58,421 nt of DNA from positions 1 to 58,421 of IMG/VR virus record IMGVR_UViG_3300017963_000308; one strand, given 5' to 3'. Made by a program: the position numbers and the translations under genes. Source of the stretch: a virus. The notes under the pieces were generated by a model that was not told the DNA's origin, did not search any database, and saw only the letters and a list, made by a program, of their open reading frames with translations. Shown here in pieces: positions 31,828 to 40,510 of the stretch (positions within the stretch are counted from its first letter, which is position 1; the number at the start of each line of letters is the position of its first letter).

Positions 31828-32549
31828 ATATAGCCGTATGTATGATCGTGTTAAATGACGAAGATAATATCGGCCGCGCTCTACATAGTATTTATTGGGC
31901 AGACAGGTTGATTATTGTTGATGGCGGATCGGTCGATGGTACGGTAGACATTATTCAGAATCATTGTCCAATCCCGTATACGCTGATAAGGCAGGAGTGG
32001 GATAACCATTTCTCTAAACAACGTCAGTTTGCTAATAATGAGATGGCTAATTTAGAGAACTTATCACAAAATGTTTTTGTCGATGAAGGAGATTGGTGGT
32101 GGGTTAGGCTCGATTCCGATGAGCGATTTCCCAGAGAATGGGAGCAAATAACCCAACTTATCCCAACATTTCCCAAAGAGGTTGTTTGTGTCCGGGTCAG
32201 GCAGGTTAATTTATATCCAGATGTAGACACTTACTCAGCACGCCATGGGGGATGGGAAACGCACCCCAGACTATTTAAGAATATATTGCTTCCGAATGGG
32301 GGATCAGCTTGGAGATGGCAGGGGCAGGTACATGAATACCCTGAATTGATGACAACCCGGGGATTGCATTATCCCGATGGGGGAGAAATTATTGATGTTA
32401 GCTTGCCGGTTGATCATTATGGTTGGCTAGATCCTGAACGCAGGGCGGATCGAGAGTCGTTATACCTAGAAATGCCGGGATCTAATTTTCAGGCAGGTCA
32501 AATCACAAACAGAAAGCACGTAGTTAGAAAGGTTCCCAAATGCGAGTAG
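31824..32549 (+). CDS. Glycosyltransferase family 2 (241 aa)
   Basis: IAVCMIVLNDEDNIGRALHS and LIIVDGGSVDGT followed by WVRLDSDERFP (metal-binding DSD) resemble the LPS-core/SunS-like GT2 subgroup. ATGA overlap with the previous gene. Confidence 0.88.
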   Translation: MNIAVCMIVLNDEDNIGRALHSIYWADRLIIVDGGSVDGTVDIIQNHCPIPYTLIRQEWDNHFSKQRQFANNEMANLENLSQNVFVDEGDWWWVRLDSDERFPREWEQITQLIPTFPKEVVCVRVRQVNLYPDVDTYSARHGGWETHPRLFKNILLPNGGSAWRWQGQVHEYPELMTTRGLHYPDGGEIIDVSLPVDHYGWLDPERRADRESLYLEMPGSNFQAGQITNRKHVVRKVPKCE

Positions 32550-34963
32550 CGGTATATTGCGATCACGTTGGTAGTTCCGGGATTGCCCCAAACGACCAGT
32601 ATGGCGGCGGAGAATTTTTAACATTGGGGTATCTACACATCCTAAGTCAGCACTATGATGTAATCCCAATTGTCAATAATTATATATATCCCAATTTCGA
32701 CCATCCCGGTCGTTATGGATTGCCGGAAGCAAACTATAAGTGGAAGCCAATTGGCACCGATATGGGTTGGATCCGTAATTTTGATGTTTTTATCAATATC
32801 AGCCATGGTCGCATCTTGCCCCCGATTTGTCGCCGGAATATTCTGGTAGTGATGTTCCCCCAACACAAGGATTGGGACGTGTCCGGCTACGATACAATCA
32901 TCTCTATTAGCGAATATACTGCTAAATGGGTAAAGCGATACTGGGGTCGGGATAGTGATGTTGTGTATCCCCCATTGCCGGTACAGGCCATGACCACTAC
33001 AGAAGTCCAGAAATACCCTCAAATTATATCGGTTGGCAGATTCTTCCGGGTACCAGGGGGGAACAACAAAGGCCATGAAGTGCTTATCAAGTCTTTTCAA
33101 AACCTGTTTTTAGAAGACTGGAAATTAAAATTGGTTGGCAGTATTCAGGACAGAGCTTATTACAATGAAATGAGAGCCTTGGCCGGAGATGATCAGCGAA
33201 TAGAATTTGTCCATGATTTGTCAAGAGAGCAATACATGGATGAAATGCGAAGATCTCAGTTTTTGTGGGCGGCTACAGGATATCAATCGCTCGCTCCGTC
33301 CAGCAAAGAGCACTTTGGCATTATTGCGGTTGAAGCTATGGCTTCTGGTACTGTGCCCATTGTTAACAATTCTGGGGGCACTCCCGAAACCGGTGCGCTT
33401 ACTTGGGACAAACCAGTCGATCTAACCGAAATGACCCGGAAACTAATTGAAGATCGTGACAGGTGGATGGATGTTATTAAGGGTCAGATGCAAGGGGTAA
33501 TGAAGTTTGATTTGTCTAATAACAAACCCCTGTTGGATGTAATGGAAAAAGTGGTTGTGATTCAAAATGATCCAAGCAAGGGGCGAATCTATTCCGATTA
33601 CTCAACCCCGGACAAAGTTAAGATTGGGATATTATCAGATAGCCCTAATAGCACATTGGGGTTTGGTGTGGTGACCAGATCTTTGATCAGGGAATGGCAA
33701 AAAATGGGTTTTAGGATTGCTGCTTTTGGTCGCCATGATCCCCCCTCGCCTCATCCAAAACTTCCCCCAGAAGATATAATGGCTATGTTTAATCAAGTAA
33801 TTAACGATGATAGATTGGTTACCGGTCCTCAACAAATGGCCGTGCTTCGGGAGAAGTTAGCAGACAGGGGGGAGATTTGTACAATTTGGCGGGATCCTCG
33901 AGATGGATGGGATGGTGTTATCGATTTCATCAAACACGAAAAACCCGACGTGCTCTATATGAACTATGACATAGGAAACATAAGGTCTATTATAGACACA
34001 ATAAGGGCGGCCAGTATGACAATGCCGCCTTTTGTGGCTTATTTTCCGGTAGAGGGATTTCCCCTGCTTCATCAATACAATGAAACAATTCGCCTTATTC
34101 GATTACTTAATGGTGTTCCGGTAACCTATACCAAATTTGGGGCTATGGCTATCGCTCAGTCTGGTGGGCCACAAGTGGATTACGTGTGGCACGGGGCCGA
34201 TCATGCCAACTTCAGGAGATTAGATGAGCAGACTCGTAATGAATTGCGCTTTAGTGTAGGTGTTCATGATAAGTTTGTTTGTATGTTTGTGGGGCGAAAT
34301 AAGCGCACTAAAGGCATTCTTGGTTTAATCGAAGCGATCAAGGTGTTGAAAAATATGGGTAGGCATGATATAGTGTTTTATATCCATACATGGCCTAATG
34401 ATCGCATGCCCAATTCTTCGGCTCCGCTTGAAGAAATCGTGCGAATTGAGGGTATCGAAGACATGGTTATTTTTCCGGATGAAGATTTTAATCAAGTGTC
34501 TGGGGTACCCTTTGACAAAGAAATAATTATTCATGCTCAGGACACAAATGATCTAAAAGAAGTTCAAAGAATTAATTTGAAGTCCATGAACATGGTTGAG
34601 CGTTATAATTTGGCAGATTTGTATGTGAACTGTAGCGAGATTGGTGGATTTGAGTTGCCGTTGGTAGAAGCAATGGGTTGCGGTCTACCGATTTTAAGTG
34701 TAGACGACAAGGCCGCCCAAAGAGAAGTTTTGGGAGATACGGCCATGTATGTCGACGTGGCGCATTGGGACAGGTTCCATACATGGGCAAAGCTGGCGCA
34801 ATTTAACCCGGAACAAATGGCACAGGCCATACATGAAATATCCATGGATCCTAAAACACTGGCCGAATTTAGGTTGAAATCATCGAATCGATGGCAGCAG
34901 TTCAAATGGAAAGATACGGCCAAGGTATTAGCAGATGAGATATTGGAGCAACATTTATTATGA
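32540..34963 (+). CDS. Two-domain GT4-GT4 fusion glycosyltransferase (807 aa)
   Basis: Two complete GT-B modules in one chain. First (about 1-340): N-terminal MRVAVYCDHVG, QIISVGRFFRVPGGNNKGHE, EHFGIIAVEAMASGTVPIVN. Second (about 360-807): VKIGILSDSPNSTLGFGVV, VCMFVGRNKRTKGILGLIEA, GGFELPLVEAMGCGLPIL. Each has its own donor-site E-x7-E. It may add two sugars in sequence, as in bifunctional polymerising enzymes. Largest enzyme and last member of the glycan block. Confidence 0.85.
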   Translation: MRVAVYCDHVGSSGIAPNDQYGGGEFLTLGYLHILSQHYDVIPIVNNYIYPNFDHPGRYGLPEANYKWKPIGTDMGWIRNFDVFINISHGRILPPICRRNILVVMFPQHKDWDVSGYDTIISISEYTAKWVKRYWGRDSDVVYPPLPVQAMTTTEVQKYPQIISVGRFFRVPGGNNKGHEVLIKSFQNLFLEDWKLKLVGSIQDRAYYNEMRALAGDDQRIEFVHDLSREQYMDEMRRSQFLWAATGYQSLAPSSKEHFGIIAVEAMASGTVPIVNNSGGTPETGALTWDKPVDLTEMTRKLIEDRDRWMDVIKGQMQGVMKFDLSNNKPLLDVMEKVVVIQNDPSKGRIYSDYSTPDKVKIGILSDSPNSTLGFGVVTRSLIREWQKMGFRIAAFGRHDPPSPHPKLPPEDIMAMFNQVINDDRLVTGPQQMAVLREKLADRGEICTIWRDPRDGWDGVIDFIKHEKPDVLYMNYDIGNIRSIIDTIRAASMTMPPFVAYFPVEGFPLLHQYNETIRLIRLLNGVPVTYTKFGAMAIAQSGGPQVDYVWHGADHANFRRLDEQTRNELRFSVGVHDKFVCMFVGRNKRTKGILGLIEAIKVLKNMGRHDIVFYIHTWPNDRMPNSSAPLEEIVRIEGIEDMVIFPDEDFNQVSGVPFDKEIIIHAQDTNDLKEVQRINLKSMNMVERYNLADLYVNCSEIGGFELPLVEAMGCGLPILSVDDKAAQREVLGDTAMYVDVAHWDRFHTWAKLAQFNPEQMAQAIHEISMDPKTLAEFRLKSSNRWQQFKWKDTAKVLADEILEQHLL

Positions 34964-35373
34964 GGGATTTTACGCCTCCAATTAAAAAAACGAGATACAT
35001 TAAGCCGGAAATGAATCCTGAGCCACCCCCGGAAGGTACCCAATTTAGGTGCAATGGATGCAACAGAGAATTGTTTGGGGTGTTTGATGGAGTGGGAAGG
35101 CTTGTCATCAGATACGGGAATCGAGTAACCACTATTACCGGGATAGTTAATTGCGAGTGTCGCAAATGTGGAGTAGTAAACAGCATCGATACCAGAAAAG
35201 TGTCATACAAGATCGATGTTACCTATGGCACCATGTTAGCGGAACCACTTGCAACACAGGCAGCTATCCAATATGCGGAAAAGCATAACATCGATTTGAG
35301 GGAAATCCCGGCAAATGGCAAAGTCACCATCTCAGAAGTTAGACAGTTCCACGAAAGAGAGTCAGGAAGTTAG
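34960..35373 (+). CDS. Zinc ribbon plus E3-binding-like domain (137 aa)
   Basis: CNGC and CRKC pairs (about residues 31-34 and 68-71) form a Com-like zinc ribbon. The C-terminus, ATQAAIQYAEKHNIDL then IPANGKVTISEVRQF, follows the peripheral-subunit-binding/Rho-N-like helical pattern. In Mu, Com regulates translation of Mom. Here the role is unknown. Confidence 0.6.
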   Translation: MRDFTPPIKKTRYIKPEMNPEPPPEGTQFRCNGCNRELFGVFDGVGRLVIRYGNRVTTITGIVNCECRKCGVVNSIDTRKVSYKIDVTYGTMLAEPLATQAAIQYAEKHNIDLREIPANGKVTISEVRQFHERESGS

Positions 35374-35800
35374 GGCTATTCAAGCCTTAGTAGAAATCCT
35401 GAGTGAAAAGCTACAAGAAATTCATGTCATCACTAATCAATTAGCTGGCGTTGATGACGTTTTACGAGAAACATCTGAATATCTTGTTGAAAACTTTGCA
35501 AGAATAGATGAATCGTTGTTATTGATTCTTAGAAAATTAAACGGTGACGGAAAATTAACCAAAGCCCAACGTGACGATATCAAGAGAGATACTAAGGAAC
35601 TGGAAGCACAGGCGATCAAAAGTCGTATTCGCTCTTTAAGAATTCAGATATTACAACATCAAGAAAATCTCAACCGGCTAGAAGAAAAACAGTCTAGGGA
35701 AGGCGATGACTTTGCGACTACAAATGAAATTATCAGACAGCAAAGATTTATTAACGAGAAGCAGGAAAAAATTCTCGAATTGGAACGGGATCTCAAATGA
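35315..35800 (+). CDS. Coiled-coil protein (161 aa)
   Basis: Almost entirely charged helices with heptad character (LQEIHVITNQL, LEAQAIKSRIRSLRIQIL, NEKQEKILELERDL). It overlaps the preceding gene by 59 bases, so the start is uncertain. Possible partner of the membrane protein that follows. Confidence 0.6.
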   Translation: MAKSPSQKLDSSTKESQEVRAIQALVEILSEKLQEIHVITNQLAGVDDVLRETSEYLVENFARIDESLLLILRKLNGDGKLTKAQRDDIKRDTKELEAQAIKSRIRSLRIQILQHQENLNRLEEKQSREGDDFATTNEIIRQQRFINEKQEKILELERDLK

Positions 35801-36135
35801 TTTTTTTGTACATCTTCTTTAGCATTTTAGCCCTTGGCGGTAAACTGACGTTTTTCGGATGGCTTTTGTATGAGAAGTTGAGGGGTGCTAATTCGGTTAC
35901 GTTATTACTTATGGCCTTTTTCGCTCTGTTGTCAATAGAGCATCTTCTTATTTTAAGCACGCTGCTTACACATATTGGGATGCCCAATTTGTTAGTTAGA
36001 CATTTCGAGCTTCCCATTGTAGCGTTATATGCCATGGGAATTCTAAACTCGATTTTCTTGGTTTTTGTTATGATCGGAATTATCGTTGTTTTGTTGGAAG
36101 CACAGGAAAACAGGAGTGCAGTAAATGTTGACTAA
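35797..36135 (+). CDS. Three-span membrane protein, possible holin (112 aa)
   Basis: Three hydrophobic segments (about residues 1-22, 34-58 and 74-101) with a short charged C-terminus. Size and topology fit a class I holin, but no endolysin is adjacent, so the assignment is open. ATGA overlap with the coiled-coil gene. Confidence 0.5.
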   Translation: MIFLYIFFSILALGGKLTFFGWLLYEKLRGANSVTLLLMAFFALLSIEHLLILSTLLTHIGMPNLLVRHFELPIVALYAMGILNSIFLVFVMIGIIVVLLEAQENRSAVNVD

Positions 36136-36547
36136 AGCTTTTGTGAGAGCGGTTCGCGGCCGGGTAGAAGATGGAATTCAAGATCATGATGTAAGACAAC
36201 GGCTTGTAAAACGCCTGAAAACAATGGAAAGGCAAGTAGACAATTCCGCTCGATTGTTAGGGGAAGTGATAAGTATTTTGCAAGAGGGCCATGACTTCAC
36301 CAAAGATATTCGGGATGAAATTGCGGAATTGATTACTGACCAACAACACATGGACCAAAAAGAACTTGCCCGGATGCACCAAATTGGGTTGATGCTGGAT
36401 TTGGGGATGAATGATGTTTTGGTGCCATTTACCGAAGATGAGTGGACCAAGATGTTTATGCTTGTTAGTCCGGAAGTGTTTACTTCTGCCTTTAACGCAC
36501 TCCCCGTAGATAAGCGGGCCGCATTGATGGAGAACGTATTAATTTGA
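36125..36547 (+). CDS. Helical hypothetical protein (140 aa)
   Basis: Unrecognised, highly helical and charged, with a coiled-coil middle. Last gene before the tandem promoter-hairpin region; its TGA stop lies inside a TTGACA -35 element. Confidence 0.6.
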   Translation: MLTKAFVRAVRGRVEDGIQDHDVRQRLVKRLKTMERQVDNSARLLGEVISILQEGHDFTKDIRDEIAELITDQQHMDQKELARMHQIGLMLDLGMNDVLVPFTEDEWTKMFMLVSPEVFTSAFNALPVDKRAALMENVLI

Positions 36548-36572
36548 CAACAGTCAGGGGACGAGCTAGAAT
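36544..36572 (+). promoter_or_regulatory. Tandem promoter 1
   Basis: TTGACA (36544-36549), 17-bp spacer, TAGAAT (36567-36572). Expected start near 36579, giving a transcript of about 65-70 nt to the first hairpin's T-tract. Confidence 0.7.
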
Positions 36573-36601
36573 ACAAGTACATTTTGGTTTTTCCTTTGCT
36601 A

Positions 36602-36646
36602 GAGAGCTACCGCTTTGGGCCACAGGGCGGTAGCTCTCACTTTTTG
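36602..36646 (+). terminator. Hairpin 1, intrinsic terminator or small RNA 3' end
   Basis: GAGAGCTACCGC (36602-36613) pairs perfectly over 12 bp with GCGGTAGCTCTC (36627-36638), loop TTTGGGCCACAGG, followed by ACTTTTT. The last T residues belong to the -35 box of the next promoter. Confidence 0.85.
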
Positions 36647-36671
36647 ACATCTATAAGTAGCATGGTATAAT
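36644..36671 (+). promoter_or_regulatory. Tandem promoter 2
   Basis: TTGACA (36644-36649), 16-bp spacer, TATAAT (36666-36671). The spacer contains CTATAAGTAGCAT, repeated at 38442-38454 before the decoration gene. Confidence 0.8.
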
Positions 36672-36709
36672 TTTCTTAGTTTTCAGCATAGGGTTTCCCT
36701 CCAAGTCCA

Positions 36710-36750
36710 AGAAGTCGCCTCTAGGCCACGGGGCGACTTCTGCCTTTTCT
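36710..36750 (+). terminator. Hairpin 2, intrinsic terminator or small RNA 3' end
   Basis: AGAAGTCGCC pairs with GGCGACTTCT over 10 bp around a loop TCTAGGCCACGG, followed by GCCTTTTCTC. The loop GGCCAC is shared with hairpin 1 although the stems differ. Confidence 0.75.
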
Positions 36751-36751
36751 C

Positions 36752-36780
36752 TTGACAGCAAAGAACAAGTGTGCTATTAT
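36752..36780 (+). promoter_or_regulatory. Tandem promoter 3, for the capsid operon
   Basis: TTGACA (36752-36757), 17-bp spacer, TATTAT (36775-36780). Drives a leader of about 125 nt that includes hairpin 3 and then the protease gene. Confidence 0.8.
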
Positions 36781-36868
36781 TACAATGTAATATCTGTTGA
36801 TCAGCAAACAAGCCAAGGTATTTTTATAGCGCATAACTAAAAAAAATATCATAGTAAGACAGAGCGCA

Positions 36869-36904
36869 CGGACGCCACTAGCAGCCGTGCGCTCTTTGTA
36901 TTTT
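36869..36904 (+). promoter_or_regulatory. Hairpin 3 in the leader of the capsid operon
   Basis: AGAGCGCACGG pairs with CCGTGCGCTCT over 11 bp around a loop ACGCCACTAGCAG, followed by TTGTATTTTG and then the GGGAGAA ribosome site at 36905. Could be an attenuator or mRNA-stabilising element. Confidence 0.7.
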
Positions 36905-36914
36905 GGGAGAATTT

Positions 36915-38447
36915 ATGACGGTTTACACCGCTACAACTGTAAACTTGGATCGGGCAGACGACATGCGGGCGCAAGAGGACCGGTCGCGCCGGTATCGGAT
37001 TCAAATTAGGGAAGATGGCAATTTGGTTAAGCCCTCAGATTGGGCAGATTTGACCGACTCTCAGTGGGGAGATCCGGTCAATTATTTTTTCCCTGTGCCT
37101 GATAGGGAATATGCTGAAAGAGCCAAGATTGAGTTTACCGGTAGCCTGGAAGAATATGATGAAGAAAGCAGGCGCGTTATCGTTTCCAGGATTAATCGAT
37201 TGGCCCGGAAGTATAGCGTTGACCCAATTAGAAATACGGCCAATGAGTTGAGGTTTGATACTTCGGATGAGGGGCACAATATACGTGCTTCCATTACCGG
37301 TGAAGTAGTTATGACTGAAGATCCTGTGTCTAACGAAAGTGGTCCGGTAATGCAAATCGCCGCCGCCCGAAGAGCCGTATTGTATCATCCCTGGTTTGGT
37401 AAGATGATCCTGGATGATGACTTCTTTGAAAGCATGATTGACAACTGGGAAAGCCGCTTGCTTGGGGTTGACGTTGCTATTGATGCGGAACATCGCAATG
37501 GACCGACCGGGGGGATGGCCTTGGCTTGGGTAACCGGAGTTCATATGGAGCGCGATAAATTCATGTTGTCGGTTAAGCCGACGCAAACAGGCGCACCGCT
37601 TCTGGGTAATGAGTACCGGTATACCAGTATTGAATTTTTTACCAATTATTTTGAGCGAGAAATCATGGCCTATTACGGTCCTGCTTTGGTCGCATGCGCC
37701 GCGACTAATCTCCCCTTTGTGCATCGCAATGATCCTATCCAACCACGATTTCAGGTTTCCCAGTCTGATGTAGGGTTGCCGGTTGCATCTGTAATTGTGA
37801 GCGGTAATGGGTATACAACAACGGGTAGCACAACTAACGTGACTATTCAAGACAATAGTCAGGTCGCCGCTAGAGAGGCGGAAGATACTGGCGAGTCAAT
37901 AGAACCGGGCGAAACTGCCCAAGAAGGAGTTGAACAAATGACTGACCAAGCAACCGAAGTTATGCCGGAAGTTATTCACGCTGAAACCCTGGTCGTCGGT
38001 GATCGCGAATTTTCGGCTGATGATGTAAATGCGCTATTGCAGCAGCAAGCGGAATTGGAAAGGCAACGCGAGAAAGATGTCCTGGCATTACTGCAAGCTG
38101 AAGTTGATGCCGTGAGAGCCGCCGCTAATGACCGCGGTGTTCCGCCCGTGGCGATCCGCTATGCCTGTTCTTTGATGGCCGCGTTGGGCCGGGAACAAAC
38201 CGCCACTATCGTTATGGAAGATGGTAGCGAAAAAGAAATGACGACTTTTGAAGCTTTGAAAGCTTTGCTTGAAGCAATCCCGGGCAAAGCTGGAGAAGTA
38301 ACGCCGCGTGTAATTGAGGGTGAACGCCCCGATGACACCCATAACGGCGAAGAAAATATGACCTTGGAACAAGCTGAAGCCGCCGCCAAAGAAGCCCGCC
38401 GGAAATATAAGATCGGCAATTTAGGCGATCAGCAAGTGTCCCTATAA
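36915..38447 (+). CDS. Prohead protease fused to scaffold, Mu gpI-like (510 aa)
   Basis: Protease part: LGVDVAIDAEHRNG (about residues 183-196), GGMALAWVTGV and EYRYTSIEFF (233-242) follow the Mu I/phage protease pattern with His and Ser-containing motif. The C-terminal part from about residue 325 is acidic and coiled-coil (LLQQQAELERQREKDVLALLQ), typical of a scaffold fused to the protease. Matures the procapsid. GGGAGAATTT precedes the ATG. Confidence 0.82.
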   Translation: MTVYTATTVNLDRADDMRAQEDRSRRYRIQIREDGNLVKPSDWADLTDSQWGDPVNYFFPVPDREYAERAKIEFTGSLEEYDEESRRVIVSRINRLARKYSVDPIRNTANELRFDTSDEGHNIRASITGEVVMTEDPVSNESGPVMQIAAARRAVLYHPWFGKMILDDDFFESMIDNWESRLLGVDVAIDAEHRNGPTGGMALAWVTGVHMERDKFMLSVKPTQTGAPLLGNEYRYTSIEFFTNYFEREIMAYYGPALVACAATNLPFVHRNDPIQPRFQVSQSDVGLPVASVIVSGNGYTTTGSTTNVTIQDNSQVAAREAEDTGESIEPGETAQEGVEQMTDQATEVMPEVIHAETLVVGDREFSADDVNALLQQQAELERQREKDVLALLQAEVDAVRAAANDRGVPPVAIRYACSLMAALGREQTATIVMEDGSEKEMTTFEALKALLEAIPGKAGEVTPRVIEGERPDDTHNGEENMTLEQAEAAAKEARRKYKIGNLGDQQVSL

Positions 38448-38464
38448 GTAGCATAGGCTATAAA
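38442..38464 (+). promoter_or_regulatory. Possible late promoter sharing a 13-bp motif
   Basis: CTATAAGTAGCAT (38442-38454) followed by TATAAA (38459-38464). The 13-mer is identical to that inside tandem promoter 2 (36651-36663). No good -35. It overlaps the stop of the protease gene and may allow extra transcription of decoration and capsid genes. Confidence 0.4.
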
Positions 38465-38475
38465 GGAGTAATAAT

Positions 38476-38883
38476 ATGCCTCTGTCACCAAGTATTACTA
38501 GCTACGAATTTACTAGGGATGACTTTGTATTAAACCCCCATGATGCCATTGTTGCAACGTATACCGCGGATTCGAACTACGTGGCGACTGAAACATTGGT
38601 AGATGGATCGACTCCGAAGCTGCTCCGGCAAGGAACGGTTTTGGCGATGAATCCGGCGAACTACAAAGTTGTTCCCAATTATACCGCTTACGGCTTTGCG
38701 GCCATCGGTATTTTGTATCAGGACTACAACGCGGACGACGGCGATGATGTTGTGCCGGTTGTGTTGGCCGCAGAAGTCCAAGAAGATGTGCTAGTCGATA
38801 ATGGCGTTTACGGTACCATTCTGGCCGCGACAAAAACCGCGTTGGCCGGTCGGGTGACCTTCCACGCCAGTAACCGGTTATAA
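38476..38883 (+). CDS. Head decoration protein (135 aa)
   Basis: Beta-rich protein of lambda gpD-like size placed between protease/scaffold and capsid, the usual place of decoration genes. Paralogous to 13954-14385 (shared KVVPNYTAY and AATK.AL segments). Stabilises the expanded capsid. Strong AAAGGAG site. Confidence 0.78.
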   Translation: MPLSPSITSYEFTRDDFVLNPHDAIVATYTADSNYVATETLVDGSTPKLLRQGTVLAMNPANYKVVPNYTAYGFAAIGILYQDYNADDGDDVVPVVLAAEVQEDVLVDNGVYGTILAATKTALAGRVTFHASNRL

Positions 38884-38906
38884 GGCCGGATAGGAGTTTA
38901 TAGAAA

Positions 38907-39980
38907 ATGGCTAAATACACCATCCCTGCCTTTCTGCGAAATCCGCAAATTTCCGGCATTGTGCGTACCACGGAACTACCTACCACGTATCTGTTTGACA
39001 GGTGGTTTCCTTATGACCCGGTTACCGCGGACGAGTTTGAAAGTCTGATTGTTCTCGATCAGGTAGATCTCGCCCCGTTTGTGGCGGTTGACGCCGCTAC
39101 GCCAACGATGCATGGCGATCTGATGTCCCAATTCAAATGGGAAGTCGCCTATATCCGATACAAGAAAGCCTTTAAGGAGAGTGATTTTCGGGGCTTCTTT
39201 GAACCGGGTGTTGGCGATCCTGGTACGCTGGCCTATGCTAATGCACAGGCCGCAGAAGCTAAAATTCGCCGCTATATCGATGCGTTGTCTTTGTCGGTTG
39301 ATGCCCGGAAAGAGTGGATCTTTACCAATGCGATTGCCGGGGCTATTTCGTACGACGATGATAACGTCCAGTTTGACCTGACTTTTGACGGTGCCTATAT
39401 GGGTGCTTCGCGGCGCAAAACCCCCTCGACTCTTTGGTCCGCCGCTTCGCCTACCATCGTAGCCGACCTGTCCAACTGGGTTGAAGAGATTTCCGACGAA
39501 ACCGGCATTGACGATTGGACCATGATGACCACTCCCAAGGTAATTGGCCTGATGGCCCGTGATTCCGGCATTCAACGCTTGTGGCAGAATACCAGTCGTA
39601 TTCCGGCTCCCCAAGATCCCGGCTCCCTGGATCCGGTAATGGGCACTCAACTACCCGGGGCTTTGTCGTTGCTTAACATCAACGGCTTGATCAAATACAC
39701 GGCGAAGTATTCTACCCTGAGCCAAACTGCTCTTGGGGCCGCTTCCAGAACTAAGACCCGTTTTATCAACGATAACGATGTTTTCTTGCTCCCGACCAAT
39801 GAGCCGCTTGGCCGATTCGCTTCGGCTCCGGCGCAACCCAACGAATGGCAACCCGGAAAGTTTGGGTGGACCAAAGAGCAAGTGGATCCGTGGGTCATAG
39901 AAGTTGGAGCGGGCGAATATACGTGGATTGATTTTCCGCCGCCCAATCATAATAAGGTTTTGCAAGCGCGAGTGGCCTAA
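38907..39980 (+). CDS. Major capsid protein, lambda gpE family (357 aa)
   Basis: 357 residues with the N-terminal TYLFDRWFPYDPVTADEFE, a central helix (LAYANAQAAEAKIRRYIDAL), DDWTMMTTPKVIGLM and the C-terminal DPWVIEVGAGEYTWI arrangement of the Phage_cap_E (HK97-fold) family. Position after protease and decoration genes supports it. TAATG couples it to the connector gene. Confidence 0.9.
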   Translation: MAKYTIPAFLRNPQISGIVRTTELPTTYLFDRWFPYDPVTADEFESLIVLDQVDLAPFVAVDAATPTMHGDLMSQFKWEVAYIRYKKAFKESDFRGFFEPGVGDPGTLAYANAQAAEAKIRRYIDALSLSVDARKEWIFTNAIAGAISYDDDNVQFDLTFDGAYMGASRRKTPSTLWSAASPTIVADLSNWVEEISDETGIDDWTMMTTPKVIGLMARDSGIQRLWQNTSRIPAPQDPGSLDPVMGTQLPGALSLLNINGLIKYTAKYSTLSQTALGAASRTKTRFINDNDVFLLPTNEPLGRFASAPAQPNEWQPGKFGWTKEQVDPWVIEVGAGEYTWIDFPPPNHNKVLQARVA

Positions 39981-40510
39981 TGGCTAACAACGGGGATATC
40001 ACCCATACTGATATCGAATCGTTTCTTAAGATCGGTTCAGCGTTTCCGACCACATCTAACACAACGCTAACCGAAGATGATGTTGATGCGTTATGTACAT
40101 CCATAAATAGCGAAGTTAACCTAATCTTAACCGACCTTGGATTTTCGCTTCCGATTACCGCAACCGACTCTATCCAATGGCTTAAGATGGTTAAGCAGCA
40201 CGGGGCCGGATCGCTAGTCCTGGATGGGTTAGCCTCACAAGCAACAGAGGAAAACAATACCAGAGCACAACGTCTATGGGATCGTTACAGAAGTTGGCTA
40301 GACCAACTTATCGAGTCAGGGGGTGATATCCTCGATGCGCCAAAACAAACAGATCCGGTACCAAGTACCCTGCCTGTAGTTTTCGGTCAATATGATGAAG
40401 CACATCGCAAGCGATATCTCAGATTTCCGCAACGGGCCAGGGTAGATCACCTGGACAACGAAGAAGAGATAGCAGATAGTGACTTTGCCGGTCAGGTAAG
40501 GGGCTTTTAG
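39980..40510 (+). CDS. Head-tail connector/adaptor (176 aa)
   Basis: Helical protein directly after the capsid gene, with SAFPTTSNTTLTEDDVDALC at the N-terminus. By position and helical content it is the adaptor that binds the portal (HK97 gp6 type). The Pro-rich C-terminal third is probably flexible. Confidence 0.6.
   Translation: MANNGDITHTDIESFLKIGSAFPTTSNTTLTEDDVDALCTSINSEVNLILTDLGFSLPITATDSIQWLKMVKQHGAGSLVLDGLASQATEENNTRAQRLWDRYRSWLDQLIESGGDILDAPKQTDPVPSTLPVVFGQYDEAHRKRYLRFPQRARVDHLDNEEEIADSDFAGQVRGF

Noticed and set aside
37035-37850. 271-residue minus-strand frame
   Set aside because: Antisense shadow of the prohead protease, which has a clear family match and ribosome site.
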